In this document: piece after piece, positions 36,331-45,292 of the stretch
Layout: each line of letters begins with the position of its first letter
How positions within the stretch are numbered: the stretch's first letter is position 1
Source of the DNA: Xanthobacter autotrophicus
GTDB taxonomy: Bacteria > Pseudomonadota > Alphaproteobacteria > Rhizobiales > Xanthobacteraceae
DNA: 50,746 bases
Assembly (NCBI RefSeq): GCF_030015065.1
Contig: NZ_JAIVFN010000016.1
Location: 1-50,746 of the forward strand
Direction: 5' to 3'
Made by a program: the position numbers and the translations under genes
The notes under the pieces: generated by a model
Told to the model about the DNA's origin: nothing
Databases searched by the model: none
Seen by the model: the letters and a program-made list of their open reading frames with translations, nothing else

Positions 36331-36807
36331 TCAGTGATTGGGGCGGCTCGCCACGAACACCGTCAGGGCGATGAACACCACGCCCAGCACCGCCAGAAGA
36401 ATCGTCGGCGCGCCGAAATACCAGCTCCCCGTCCAGGTGCCGACGAAGCTCGACAGGGCGAACAGCTTCACCAGCGGTGGAATGGCTCCGGTCTCGCGCC
36501 AGCGCACCACGCCGGGGCCGAGCCAGCGGTGGTTCAAGAGCCACGCCTCGAAGCGCGGCGAGGAGCGGGTGAAGCACCATGCGGCCAGGATCAGGAACAC
36601 CGTTCCCGGCAGCATGGGCACCACCATGCCGATGGCGCCGATGACGAGAAAGACGATGCCGGCCGCGAACAGGAGCTTCCGGTAGATGGCCGCGCGGGAC
36701 CAGCGGCCGGCCAGCTGCTCGCCTTCCGACCGATGCGGGCGGCCGGTGGGTGGCAGGGCGCCGGAGGTGTCTGAATCGGCCGTCATGGCCGGAACATGGC
36801 CCCTCAT
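36331..36807 (-). CDS. DUF454 (YbaN-family) inner-membrane protein
   Basis: A 158-residue small membrane protein with about three or four membrane segments. The family core reads GAIGMVVPMLPGTVFLILAA followed by WCFTRSSPRFEAWLLNH, the hallmark of YbaN/DUF454, and then FALSSFVGTWTGSWYFG. The function is unknown. The ATG at 36807 overlaps the recG TGA by four bases (ATGA), which points to translational coupling. An ATG at 36786 (MTADSDTSG) would give 151 residues and is also possible. Confidence 0.85.
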   Translation of the reverse strand: MRGHVPAMTADSDTSGALPPTGRPHRSEGEQLAGRWSRAAIYRKLLFAAGIVFLVIGAIGMVVPMLPGTVFLILAAWCFTRSSPRFEAWLLNHRWLGPGVVRWRETGAIPPLVKLFALSSFVGTWTGSWYFGAPTILLAVLGVVFIALTVFVASRPNH

Positions 36808-38897
36808 CCGGCCGAGAGCAAGCGCATGGCGGCGTCGCGCTCGGCCAGGTGCAGCAGGGTGTGGAGCGGGCCGGCCTCAGGTTCCGCAAGGTCCGGATCG
36901 GACCTGACGCGCTCAGCCGCGGCGGCCCGGGCGGCCTCCACCTCGCCGGAATGGAATTCGAGGCGCGCCGTACGGAAGCCCGGCATGCCACTTTGCCGTG
37001 TGCCGAGCACGTCGCCCTCGCCGCGCAGGCGCAGATCCTCCTCGGCGAGGCGGAAGCCGTCCTGGCTCTCGCGCAGGATGGCGAGGCGGGCCTTCGCCGT
37101 CTCGCCCAAAGGCGCGCGGTAGAGCAGGAGGCAGACGGAGGGCTTGTCGCCGCGCCCCACCCGCCCGCGCAGCTGGTGGAGCTGGGCGAGGCCGAAGCGC
37201 TCCGCATGCTCGATGACCATTACCGTGGCCTCCGGCACGTTCACCCCCACCTCGATGACGGTGGTGGCCACCAGTAGCCGGGTCTCGCCCGCGGCGAAGC
37301 GGGCCATGGCCTCGTCCTTGGCCGCCCCGGACATGCGGCCGTGCACCAGCCCCACCTTGTCGCCGAAGATGGATTTCAGCACCTCGAACCGCTCGGTGGC
37401 GGCGGCAAGGTCCGAGGTGTCGGTCTCCTCCACCAGCGGGCAGATCCAGTAGGCCCGGGCGCCGGAGGACAGGGCGCGGCCGACCGCCGCCACCACCTCG
37501 TCAAGCCGGTCGAGGGGGATGGCGCGGGTGTCGATGGCCTGCCGGCCCGGCGGCTTCTCGCGCAGCTCGCTGGACTCCATGTCGCCGAACAGGGTGAGGA
37601 CGAGGGTGCGCGGGATGGGGGTGGCGGTCATCACCAGCATGTCCACCGCCTCCCCCTTGCGGGCGAGGGTCAGGCGCTGCTCCACGCCGAAGCGGTGCTG
37701 CTCATCCACCACCACGAGGGCGAGGTCGCGGAAGGCCACGTCGTCCTGGATCAGCGCATGGGTGCCCACCACAATGTCGGTGCGGCCGTGCTGCAATTCC
37801 GTGAGCACCGCGGTGCGCGCTCGGCCCTTCTCCCGCCCGGTGAGGAGGCCGACGGAGAGGCCGGCGGCCGCGGCGAGGGGGGCGATGGTCTCGTGATGCT
37901 GGCGGGCGAGGATTTCCGTGGGCGCCATGATGGCGGTCTGGCGGCCGGCCTCGGCCACGGTGGCGGCCGCCATCAGCGCCACCACCGTCTTGCCGGAGCC
38001 CACGTCGCCCTGGAGCAGGCGCAGCATGCGGGTTTCGGCGGCGAGGTCCGCGCGGATCGCCTCCACCGCCTGCTCCTGCCCGCCGGTGAGGCGGAAGGGC
38101 AGGGCGGCGCGGAGCTGTGCGGAAATGTGCCCGTCGCCCACGGTCGGGCGACCGCCGGCCTTCTCCTCCTGCGCGCGCAGCAAGGCGAGGGTGATCTGGT
38201 GGGCGAACAATTCGTCGAACGCGAGCCGCCGCCATGGCCCGCCGGCCGGGGTCGCCTCGTGGGGCGTGGCGGGCCGGTGCACGCGGGCAAGGGCCTCCCT
38301 GAAGGAGGGCCAGCCGCGTTCGGCGAGGAGTTCGGCCGGAATCCATTCGGCAAGCTCGGGCACGCGCTGGAGCGCGGCCTCCATGGCCCGGCGCACATGG
38401 CCGGCGGCCAGCCCCTCCACCAGCGGATAGACCTGTTCCACCGCCGGCAATCTGGCGAGGCCCGCGGCATCGAGGACGCGGTCGGGATGGGTCATCTGCC
38501 GCATGCCGTCATAGAGCGAGATGCGCCCGCACAGCCACCGCGTCTGCCCCACGGGCAGCATGTGTTCCAGCCGCGCCGGGTCCATCTTGAAATGCACCAC
38601 CACCATGTCGCCGGACGCGTCCGACACATAGGTGCGGTGGGGCGCGCGGCTGCCGGAGGGTGGGGACTGGTGGGAGTCCACCCGCACCTCCAGCGTCACG
38701 TCGGTTTCCGGGATGGCCTCGGCGATGGCGGGGCGGGCGCGCCGGTCCACGAAGCCGGAGGGCATGTGGAACAAGAGGTCGATGACGCGCGGCATCTCCC
38801 GTCCCAGCAGCCGGCCATAGGGCCGCGCCAGCTTGGGGCCGATGCCCGGCAGGCTGGTGAGCGGCGCGAACAGGGGGAGGAGGGCATCCGGGCGCAT
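36804..38897 (-). CDS. recG: ATP-dependent DNA helicase RecG
   Basis: A 697-residue monomeric helicase that regresses stalled replication forks and processes Holliday junctions. The N-terminal wedge domain contains LTSLPGIGPKLARPYGRLLG and an OB fold. Helicase motifs follow: LLQGDVGSGKTVVALMAA (Walker A), MAPTEILARQH, VVVDEQHRFGVEQR (motif II), MTATPIPRTL, and in the second RecA lobe VATTVIEVGVNVPEATVMVI and HQLRGRVGRGDKPSVCLL. The length is typical. The start at 38897 gives MRPDALLPLFAPL. It runs into the DUF454 gene with a four-base overlap and is divergent from pcm. Confidence 0.97.
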   Translation of the reverse strand: MRPDALLPLFAPLTSLPGIGPKLARPYGRLLGREMPRVIDLLFHMPSGFVDRRARPAIAEAIPETDVTLEVRVDSHQSPPSGSRAPHRTYVSDASGDMVVVHFKMDPARLEHMLPVGQTRWLCGRISLYDGMRQMTHPDRVLDAAGLARLPAVEQVYPLVEGLAAGHVRRAMEAALQRVPELAEWIPAELLAERGWPSFREALARVHRPATPHEATPAGGPWRRLAFDELFAHQITLALLRAQEEKAGGRPTVGDGHISAQLRAALPFRLTGGQEQAVEAIRADLAAETRMLRLLQGDVGSGKTVVALMAAATVAEAGRQTAIMAPTEILARQHHETIAPLAAAAGLSVGLLTGREKGRARTAVLTELQHGRTDIVVGTHALIQDDVAFRDLALVVVDEQHRFGVEQRLTLARKGEAVDMLVMTATPIPRTLVLTLFGDMESSELREKPPGRQAIDTRAIPLDRLDEVVAAVGRALSSGARAYWICPLVEETDTSDLAAATERFEVLKSIFGDKVGLVHGRMSGAAKDEAMARFAAGETRLLVATTVIEVGVNVPEATVMVIEHAERFGLAQLHQLRGRVGRGDKPSVCLLLYRAPLGETAKARLAILRESQDGFRLAEEDLRLRGEGDVLGTRQSGMPGFRTARLEFHSGEVEAARAAAAERVRSDPDLAEPEAGPLHTLLHLAERDAAMRLLSAG

Positions 38898-39018
38898 GGC
38901 GGCGGAAGGTGTCCTCTTCGCCTGCGCCGCGCAAGCGGCCCATCCTCGTCTTCAACTGGAGGTCACATGCGATCTACTATATCAATCAATGGCTAACCCG
39001 CACCAATGGGGGTCCCGC
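38898..39018. promoter_or_regulatory. Divergent recG / pcm promoter region
   Basis: A 121-base gap whose AT-rich centre (GATCTACTATATCAATCAAT, 38971-38990) stands out from its GC-rich flanks and is the probable promoter core for one or both genes. The sequence GGAGG at 38959-38963 precedes an ATG that opens a nine-codon frame ending at 38996, a possible but unproven leader peptide. Confidence 0.4.
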
Positions 39019-39678
39019 ATGAGCACCGGCGAGAGCGAAGGCGAACAGGCCGAACGCATGGCCTTCATCCTCGGCCTGCGCCAGAAGGGGATTCGCGACG
39101 TGGGCGTGCTGCGCGCCATGGAGTTGGTGCCGCGCCCGCTGTTCGTGGACCCCGCATTGCGCCGGCATGCCTATGACGACGTGGCCCTGCCCATCGCCTG
39201 CGGCCAGACCATGTCACAGCCCAGCCTCGTCGCGGCCATGACGGAGGCCCTGTCGCTCACAGCAGAGCATACGGTGCTGGAGGTGGGGACCGGCTCGGGC
39301 TACCAGGCCGCCGTGCTCTCCCACCTTGCCGCGCGGGTGGTGACGATAGACCGTTACCGGTCCCTGGTGGAGGAGGCGCAGGCGCGCTTCGAGGTGCTGG
39401 GCCTGCGCAATATCACCGCCTATGTGGGCGACGGCACCCAGGGCATGCCCGCCCGCGCCCCCTTCGATCGCATCATGGTGACTGCGGCGGCCCCCGACAT
39501 TCCCCTCCCGCTGATCGACCAGCTCAAGTTCGGCGGTGTCATCGTGATGCCGCTGGGGGCTCCGGAGGAGATCCAGACCCTCGTGCGCTACGTGAAGGAG
39601 CAGTCCGGGCGCACGCGCACCGAGCTGATGAAGGTGCGTTTCGTGCCGCTCGTGCCGGGCGCTGCGGCCACACTTTGA
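39019..39678 (+). CDS. pcm: Protein-L-isoaspartate O-methyltransferase
   Basis: A 219-residue repair enzyme that methylates isoaspartyl residues of aged proteins using S-adenosylmethionine. Motifs are PRPLFVDPALRRHAYDDVAL, PIACGQTMSQPSLVAAMTEA, the SAM loop VLEVGTGSGYQAAVLS, YVGDGTQGMPARAPFDRIMV and TAAAPDIPLPLIDQLKFGGV. The ATG at 39019 has GGGGG seven bases before it; the ATG at 38989 adds ten residues without a good site. In many Rhizobiales pcm follows surE directly. Here surE is 10 kb away at the other end of the block. Confidence 0.94.
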   Translation: MSTGESEGEQAERMAFILGLRQKGIRDVGVLRAMELVPRPLFVDPALRRHAYDDVALPIACGQTMSQPSLVAAMTEALSLTAEHTVLEVGTGSGYQAAVLSHLAARVVTIDRYRSLVEEAQARFEVLGLRNITAYVGDGTQGMPARAPFDRIMVTAAAPDIPLPLIDQLKFGGVIVMPLGAPEEIQTLVRYVKEQSGRTRTELMKVRFVPLVPGAAATL

Positions 39679-39791
39679 TTTAAAGCGCCATGGCGCGGCC
39701 CCATTGGCCTGCTCTTACGCTGCGCTGCGGTTGCCGCAGGCAGACGTGTCCGTTATCGAAGGTTTACGTACCGTTTCGGGGGATGAATAAC

Positions 39792-41063
39792 GTGGCGGTT
39801 GTCGTGTCGCGCCGCAGGTGGCGGGTTCTGGCGTGCGCAGTGCTCCTCGGCACCCTTGCGGGCTGCGGGGGGCGGCCGTCCGGCGTGCTCATCCCGGTCC
39901 CCGACGATGTTCCCGGAACCTCCCGGGTCAATATGGTGGTCGCCACCGTGCGAGCGCGCGACGACGGGCCGGACATCTTCAGCGGCGAGCGCGCGCGCAA
40001 GCCGAGCTATGCCGAAATCACCGTCTCCATCCCGCCGGACAGCGCCCGCAAGCCCGGCGATGTGCAGTGGCCGAAGTCCGTTCCCGGCAATCCGGCCACC
40101 GACTTCGTCACCACCAAGCTTGACGAACTGACCCAGGACCAGGCCATTGCGTGGTTCCGCGAGCGCATCCGCCGCACGCCGAACCGGCAGGCGCTGGTGT
40201 TCGTGCACGGCTACAACCAGCGCTTCGACGACGCGGTGTTCCGTTTTGCCCAGATCATCCACGATTCCAACGCCCCGGTGACGCCGGTGCTGTTCACCTG
40301 GCCGTCGCGCGGCAGCCTGCTCGCCTATGGCTACGACCGGGAAAGCACATCGGTCTCGCGGGACTCCCTCGAGCGGCTCCTGACCTTCATGGCGAAGGAC
40401 CCGAACGTGGGCGAAATTTCCATCCTCGCCCATTCCATGGGCAATGTGGTGACGCTTGAAGCGCTGCGGCAGATGGCCATCCGCAACGGTCGCATCCTGC
40501 CCAAGATCAAGTACGTGATGCTCGCCGCGCCCGACGTGGACGTGGACGTCTTCGCCACCTTCTTCAATGAGTTCGGGCCGGATCGCCCGGCTTTCACCAT
40601 GTTCGTTTCCCAGGACGACAAGGCGCTCGCCGTCTCCAAGCGGGTTTGGGGCGACGTGCCGCGCGTGGGTGCGGTCAATCCCGAGCTGGAGCCCTACCGC
40701 TCCGAGTTCGAGCGCAACAACATCAACGTCATCGACCTCACCAAACTGAAGACCAACGATGCCCTTGCCCACGGCAAGTTCGCCGAGAACCCGCAGGTGG
40801 TGCAGGCCATCGGCGCCCGCCTCGCCGAGGGCCAGACCATGACGGATTCCCGCGTGGGCATGGGCGAGCACATCATCAAGCTCACCTCGGACGCGGCTTC
40901 CACCGTGGGCACGGCCGCGGGCCTCGTCATCGCCGCGCCGGTGGCGGTGGTGGACGAGAACACCCGCGCCCAGTACGGCCATCACGTGAAGCATCTGGGC
41001 CATTCCGTGACGGACACCACCACGAGCGGCACCAACGTGGTGACCGCCCCGGTCGGGCGCTGA
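39792..41063 (+). CDS. Lipoprotein alpha/beta hydrolase (DUF900 family)
   Basis: A 423-residue envelope protein. The N-terminus is a lipoprotein signal (VVSRRRWRVLACAVLLGTLA then GCGG), with the lipobox LAGC, so the mature protein is probably lipid-anchored. The DUF900 alpha/beta hydrolase core has FVHGYNQRFDDAVFRFAQI, VLFTWPSRGSLLAYGYDRES, the nucleophile elbow ILAHSMGNVVTLEALRQ and MLAAPDVDVDVFATFF. The substrate is unknown. The start is uncertain: GTG 39792 has GGGGG nine bases in front, while ATG 39783 directly abuts that run. It lies between pcm and the M23 lipoprotein in the same direction, 113 bases after pcm. Confidence 0.85.
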   Translation: MAVVVSRRRWRVLACAVLLGTLAGCGGRPSGVLIPVPDDVPGTSRVNMVVATVRARDDGPDIFSGERARKPSYAEITVSIPPDSARKPGDVQWPKSVPGNPATDFVTTKLDELTQDQAIAWFRERIRRTPNRQALVFVHGYNQRFDDAVFRFAQIIHDSNAPVTPVLFTWPSRGSLLAYGYDRESTSVSRDSLERLLTFMAKDPNVGEISILAHSMGNVVTLEALRQMAIRNGRILPKIKYVMLAAPDVDVDVFATFFNEFGPDRPAFTMFVSQDDKALAVSKRVWGDVPRVGAVNPELEPYRSEFERNNINVIDLTKLKTNDALAHGKFAENPQVVQAIGARLAEGQTMTDSRVGMGEHIIKLTSDAASTVGTAAGLVIAAPVAVVDENTRAQYGHHVKHLGHSVTDTTTSGTNVVTAPVGR

Positions 41064-41221
41064 TCCGGCATCGCGCCGGCCGCGTGGGGCAGTGTTGCTC
41101 CTGCGCAACGGGTCAGGTGAAACTTGGGCGGCAGTCCGCCGGGACCCGGTCACTTAAGCCGCCGTTTACGCATGGACCCCTTAACTGCCGCATGTATTTC
41201 GTTGCGTGCGAGTTCGGTCAC

Positions 41222-42466
41222 ATGCGTATTTCCAGCGAGACTCACGGGCGTAATGTCTTCGCGCGACTGGCGTTGATCGGGCTTGTGTCCGGCACGGTCG
41301 CCGGATGCAGTTCGGACGCGACCCGGTTCCTGTCGGACGGCTTCGCGCCGCAGCCCCAGCAGCAGGCAAATGCCGGCTACGGCGGCGGCTACCAGGGCCA
41401 GCCCGGAGGCGGGCAAGGAGGCGGGGATGTCACCGGCTCGCTCGGCGCCGCGCCGTCCGGCCGGGTCGATTCCATGGCCCTTCCCCCGCCCGGTCCCCAG
41501 CCTTCATCCTATGCCGCCTCCGGCGGCGGGCAGCCGCTCTATGGTGCGCCGGGCTACGGAGCCACCGCTCCGGCCCCGGTGGCGGCCGCCGCGCGTCCTG
41601 CCGCTCCCGGCACCCATGTGGTGGTCGGCGGCGAGACCCTGGCATCGGTGGCCCGCATGTACGGGGTTTCCCCGGCGGCGCTGGGCGCGGCCAACAACAT
41701 CCCGGCGGGCCATACGGTGCGTACCGGCCAGACCCTCGTCATCCCCCCCGGCGGCAACGGCGCGTCCCAGGCGCATGCCGTCCAGGCGGCGGCCCAGCCG
41801 GTCGCCGCCGCGAAGCCGCCGCAGGTGGCTACCGCCTCCAATACCCTGACCGTTCCCGGCAAGCCGGCCAGCCAGCCGGCGACCGTCGCCGCCAAGCCCC
41901 TGGCTGCCGCCCCCGTGGTGTCGCAGACCCTGACCCCGCCTCCGGCCGCCAGCGCGTCCGCCAAGGGCACGGCCGCGCCGACCCAGGCGGTGGCCAGGTC
42001 GGCCGCGCCCGAGCCGAAGGTGGAGACCGCCGCCAAGGTGACCCCCGCAGACGATGCGGACGACGCCCCCCGCGCCTCCGGCTCCGGTCCCCAGTTCCGC
42101 GCCCCGGTGCGGGGCCGCGTCATCGCCTCCTTCGGCCCCAAGCCGGGCGGCGCCCACAATGACGGCGTGAACTTTGCCGTGCCGGAAGGCACCGGCGTGC
42201 GCGCCGCCGAAGACGGCACCGTGGCCTATGCCGGCAACGAACTGAAAGGCTACGGCAATCTCGTGCTGGTGAAGCATGCGGACGGCTATGTCACCGCCTA
42301 TGCCCACAACAGCGAGCTGAACGTGAAGCGCGGCGACACCGTGCGGCGCGGCCAGATCATCGCCAAGGCGGGCCAGAGCGGCAACGTCAACTCGCCGCAG
42401 CTGCACTTCGAGATCCGCAAGGGCTCCACCGCGGTGGACCCGAGCCGCTACGTGGCCGGCCTCTGA
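41222..42466 (+). CDS. LysM and degenerate M23 (LytM) lipoprotein, NlpD/DipM-like
   Basis: A 414-residue envelope lipoprotein. The signal ends at the lipobox VAGC with Cys29. A Gly/Gln/Pro-rich linker precedes one LysM peptidoglycan-binding domain at about 127-175 (ETLASVARMYGVSPAALGAA). A long Ala/Pro/Lys linker leads to a C-terminal LytM domain (312-414). The zinc ligands are partly lost: the usual HxGxD is N313-D-G-V-N317, and the usual HxH is Q-L-H in SPQLHFEIRKG. It is therefore likely an amidase activator or septal scaffold like NlpD, EnvC or Caulobacter DipM, and not an endopeptidase. The ATG at 41222 fits the signal peptide; an ATG at 41192 adds ten residues. A terminator follows. Confidence 0.88.
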   Translation: MRISSETHGRNVFARLALIGLVSGTVAGCSSDATRFLSDGFAPQPQQQANAGYGGGYQGQPGGGQGGGDVTGSLGAAPSGRVDSMALPPPGPQPSSYAASGGGQPLYGAPGYGATAPAPVAAAARPAAPGTHVVVGGETLASVARMYGVSPAALGAANNIPAGHTVRTGQTLVIPPGGNGASQAHAVQAAAQPVAAAKPPQVATASNTLTVPGKPASQPATVAAKPLAAAPVVSQTLTPPPAASASAKGTAAPTQAVARSAAPEPKVETAAKVTPADDADDAPRASGSGPQFRAPVRGRVIASFGPKPGGAHNDGVNFAVPEGTGVRAAEDGTVAYAGNELKGYGNLVLVKHADGYVTAYAHNSELNVKRGDTVRRGQIIAKAGQSGNVNSPQLHFEIRKGSTAVDPSRYVAGL

Positions 42467-42489
42467 GCCGACCCGAAATTCTCCTGACG

Positions 42490-42514
42490 ACGGCCGGGCT
42501 TGCCCGGCCGTTTT
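42490..42514 (+). terminator. Rho-independent terminator after the M23 lipoprotein gene
   Basis: ACGGCCGGGC (42490-42499) pairs perfectly with GCCCGGCCGT (42502-42511) over a 2-base loop and is followed by TTTT, 24 bases past the stop. It separates the pcm-hydrolase-M23 genes from nagZ. Confidence 0.85.
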
Positions 42515-42618
42515 CATGTCCGGGATCCTGTTTCCGGCATGGAGGGACGGGGAGGGGCGCGGTGCCGGCGCGTCTTCCCGAACTTGACGGCGCTTTCCCC
42601 CGCTTATAGGCCCAGCAC

Positions 42619-43632
42619 ATGACCTCCCGCGCCTTCATCGCCGGCTGCGCCGGTCCGCACCTGACCCCAGACGAGCGCGCCTTCTTCGCGGATGCCGCGC
42701 CGTGGGGCTTCATCCTGTTCGCGCGCAACGTGGAGACGCCGGACCAGGTCCGCGCCCTCGTTGCGGATTTGCGCGCGGCGGTGGGCTGGCAGGCGCCGGT
42801 GCTGATCGACCAGGAAGGCGGGCGCGTGCAGCGCCTCAGGCCACCCCACTGGCCGGAATACCCGCCGGCGGAGCCGTTCGGCGCGCTCTATCTCGACGAC
42901 CCCGTGGCGGCGCTGGAGGTGGTGCGGCTCAATTCCCGCGCCATCGCCGCCGACCTCTACGCCCTCGGCATCGACGTGGACTGCCTGCCCTGCGCCGACC
43001 TGCGCCACCCGGACGGCCACGGCATCATCGGCAACCGCGCCTACGGCACCGCGCCGGAGCCGGTGGCGGCGCTCGCCCGCGCGGCGGCGGTGGGGCTGCT
43101 CGAAGGCGGCGTGCTTCCAGTGCTCAAGCACATTCCCGGCCACGGCCGCGCCCCGGCCGACAGCCACGAGCGGCTGCCCGTGGTCACCGCCCCCCGCGCC
43201 GAGCTGGAGAGCGCGGACTTTGCCGCTTTCAGGGCGCTGGCCGACCTGCCCCTCGGCATGACCGCCCACGTGGTCTATGCGGACATCGACCCGGAGCGGC
43301 CCGCCACCACCTCGCCGAAGGTGATGGACGAGGTGATCCGGGGCAGCATCGGATTTACCGGCCTGCTCATGAGCGACGACCTCTCCATGGGGGCGCTGGC
43401 CGGCGACATGGCCACCCGCGGCCGCGATGCGCTCGGCGCCGGCTGCGACCTGCTGCTCCACTGCAATGGCCGTCTCGACGAGATGGCCGTCGTGGCCGAG
43501 GTGTCGCCCGTTCTCTCGGGCGTCGCGCAGGAGCGGGCGGAGCGCGCCCTGGCCCTGCGCCAGATTCCGACGGAGGTGGACGCGGCGGCACTGCGGGCGG
43601 CGGTGGCGGCCCACATCCGGCAGGTCGCCTGA
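42619..43632 (+). CDS. nagZ: Beta-N-acetylhexosaminidase NagZ
   Basis: A 337-residue cytoplasmic GH3 enzyme that removes GlcNAc from anhydromuropeptides during peptidoglycan recycling. It has FARNVETPDQVRALVADLRA, LIDQEGGRVQRL, the hallmark loop KHIPGHGRAPADSHERLP with the His/Asp acid-base pair, and the nucleophile region LLMSDDLSMGAL. The length is typical. The start ATG at 42619 gives MTSRAFIAGCAG. It is two bases upstream of scpA, a pairing widely kept in Rhizobiales, so the three genes nagZ-scpA-scpB are one transcription unit. Confidence 0.96.
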   Translation: MTSRAFIAGCAGPHLTPDERAFFADAAPWGFILFARNVETPDQVRALVADLRAAVGWQAPVLIDQEGGRVQRLRPPHWPEYPPAEPFGALYLDDPVAALEVVRLNSRAIAADLYALGIDVDCLPCADLRHPDGHGIIGNRAYGTAPEPVAALARAAAVGLLEGGVLPVLKHIPGHGRAPADSHERLPVVTAPRAELESADFAAFRALADLPLGMTAHVVYADIDPERPATTSPKVMDEVIRGSIGFTGLLMSDDLSMGALAGDMATRGRDALGAGCDLLLHCNGRLDEMAVVAEVSPVLSGVAQERAERALALRQIPTEVDAAALRAAVAAHIRQVA

Positions 43633-43634
43633 CC

Positions 43635-44483
43635 ATGACGGGCGAGGTCGCACCGGACCCCTTCGAGGCTGGCGCGGACCGCGTCGAGGCCGGGTCCGGC
43701 GAGGCCTTCATGGTGGATGTGGACGGCTTCGAGGGGCCCCTCGACCTGCTGCTCGCCCTGGCCCGCACCCAGAAGGTGGACCTCACCCGCATTTCCATCC
43801 TGGCGCTGGCGGACCAGTATCTCACCTTCATCGAGGAAGCCCGGCGCGGCCGGCTGGAGCTGGCCGCCGACTATCTGGTGATGGCGGCCTGGCTGGCTTA
43901 TCTCAAATCCCGCCTGCTCCTGCCGGCCCCGCCGCAGGAGGACGGGCCGAGCGCCGAGGAACTGGCCGCGGCCTTCACCCGGCGCCTGCGGCACCTGGAG
44001 CGCATCCGCAAGGCGGCGGAAGAGCTGATGGCGCGTCCCCAGCTCGGCCGCGACATGTTCGCCCGCGCCGTGCCGCCCGCTACCGGCGAGCCGCTCTATA
44101 CCGTGTGGACCGCCACCCTCTATGATCTCCTGTCGGCCTATGCCCGCCAGCGGCAGACCCAGGTGCTGTCCCACGTCACGCTCAAGACGCGGGCGGTCTG
44201 GTCGCTGGCCGAGGCGCGGGGGCGGCTGGAACGGCTGCTGGGGGCGGATGCCGTGGGCCAGTGGATGCGGCTCGACCAATTCCTGCTAGATTACATGGCT
44301 CAACCCGAGCAGCGGGCAACCGCGCTCGCATCGAGCTTTTCGGCCAGCCTCGAGATGGTGCGCGAAGGCATGCTGGACATCCGGCAGGATGCCCCCTTCG
44401 CCCCCCTGTGGCTGCGGCCCCGCCCGGCGGAGCCCATCCTGCCGCTTGAGACGCCGCGTCCGGCGTCCGGAGAGGAGACATGA
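43635..44483 (+). CDS. scpA: Segregation and condensation protein A
   Basis: A 282-residue kleisin subunit that with ScpB and Smc forms the chromosome condensin. The N-terminal Smc-head-binding helices read VDGFEGPLDLLLALARTQKV followed by ADQYLTFIEEA; LAADYLVMAAWLAYLKSRLL is the next conserved stretch. The middle is charged and flexible, and a winged-helix end region contains LEMVREG and PFAPLWLRPR. The start is ATG 43635, two bases after the nagZ stop. The frame open upstream is nagZ read out of frame. Its TGA overlaps the scpB ATG. Confidence 0.94.
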   Translation: MTGEVAPDPFEAGADRVEAGSGEAFMVDVDGFEGPLDLLLALARTQKVDLTRISILALADQYLTFIEEARRGRLELAADYLVMAAWLAYLKSRLLLPAPPQEDGPSAEELAAAFTRRLRHLERIRKAAEELMARPQLGRDMFARAVPPATGEPLYTVWTATLYDLLSAYARQRQTQVLSHVTLKTRAVWSLAEARGRLERLLGADAVGQWMRLDQFLLDYMAQPEQRATALASSFSASLEMVREGMLDIRQDAPFAPLWLRPRPAEPILPLETPRPASGEET

Positions 44484-45229
44484 ACCGGCCCGCACCGCGC
44501 ATCGACCTGTTCGACGTGCGTCCGGAGGACGAGCGCGCCTATGCCTTCGCACGCGACCTGCGCGTGATCGAGGCGCTGCTCTTCACCTCATCGGGGCCGG
44601 TGGACGCGCGGGCGCTCAAGCCGCATCTGTCCAAGGAAGCGGACCTGGACGTGCTGATGGATGCGCTGACGGCGGACTATGCCCGGCGTGGCGTCAACAT
44701 CATGAAGGCTGCCGGCGGCTGGATGCTGCGCACCGCGCCGGACCTCGCGCGCGTGGTGGCGGGTCCCGTGCCCGAGGCCCGCAAGCTGTCGCGTGCCGCC
44801 ATCGAGGTCCTGGCCATCGTCGCCTACCACCAGCCGGTGACGCGGGCGGAGATCGAGGAGATCCGCGGCGTCTCCACCTCCAAGGGCACGCTGGACGTGC
44901 TGCTGGAAACCGGTTGGGTGCGCCTGCGGGGCCGCCGCAAGGCGCCCGGCCGCCCCGTGACCTATGGCACCACTCCTGCCTTCCTGGTCCAGTTCGGGCT
45001 TGATGCGGTGCAGGACCTGCCGGGCCTCGACGAGATGAAGGGCGCCGGCCTCATCGACGGGCGACTGGCGGCGGGCTTCGCCATGCCGCTGCCCTCCGAC
45101 GACCCCACCCTGAGGGAGGACGAGGAGGCGCTGGAGCTCGAAGCCCTCGATTTCACCCTTTCGCCGCCCCCCTCGGAGGACGACACCGACGCGGAGGCGG
45201 TCGAGGATGGGGCGGACAAACCGGCCTAG
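44480..45229 (+). CDS. scpB: Segregation and condensation protein B
   Basis: A 249-residue partner of ScpA in the Smc condensin complex, with two tandem winged-helix domains. Family pieces are RVIEALLFTSSGPVDARALK, GVNIMKAAGGWMLRTAPDLA, LSRAAIEVLAIVAYHQPVTR and AEIEEIRGVSTSKGTLDVLL, then GRPVTYGTTPAFLVQFGL. The C-terminal 60 residues are acidic and low in complexity, longer than in B. subtilis ScpB. It begins inside the scpA stop codon (ATGA). A palindromic element starts at its own stop codon. Confidence 0.95.
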   Translation: MNRPAPRIDLFDVRPEDERAYAFARDLRVIEALLFTSSGPVDARALKPHLSKEADLDVLMDALTADYARRGVNIMKAAGGWMLRTAPDLARVVAGPVPEARKLSRAAIEVLAIVAYHQPVTRAEIEEIRGVSTSKGTLDVLLETGWVRLRGRRKAPGRPVTYGTTPAFLVQFGLDAVQDLPGLDEMKGAGLIDGRLAAGFAMPLPSDDPTLREDEEALELEALDFTLSPPPSEDDTDAEAVEDGADKPA

Positions 45230-45271
45230 AGTGTGACCCGATCAGGTCTGATCGGATCACGCGTGCTCTAG
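45226..45271. repeat. Palindromic intergenic element after scpB
   Basis: The core CCGATCAG-GT-CTGATCGG at 45239-45256 is perfect, and the outer CTAGAG / CTCTAG ends (45226 and 45271) pair as well. The element overlaps the scpB stop codon. I recall similar GATCAG palindromes scattered in Rhizobiales genomes. It could act as a bidirectional transcript end. Confidence 0.6.
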
Positions 45272-45292
45272 CGCCTCAAAGGAAGAGTTGCG

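Noticed and set aside
38967-38996. Nine-codon frame MRSTISING after GGAGG upstream of pcm, as a leader peptide
   Set aside because: It has no attenuator hairpin or codon bias for an amino acid, so a chance frame in an AT-rich promoter is likelier.
42541-42618. Small gene between the M23 terminator and nagZ
   Set aside because: No start with a ribosome site and no coding pattern. It reads as the nagZ leader.
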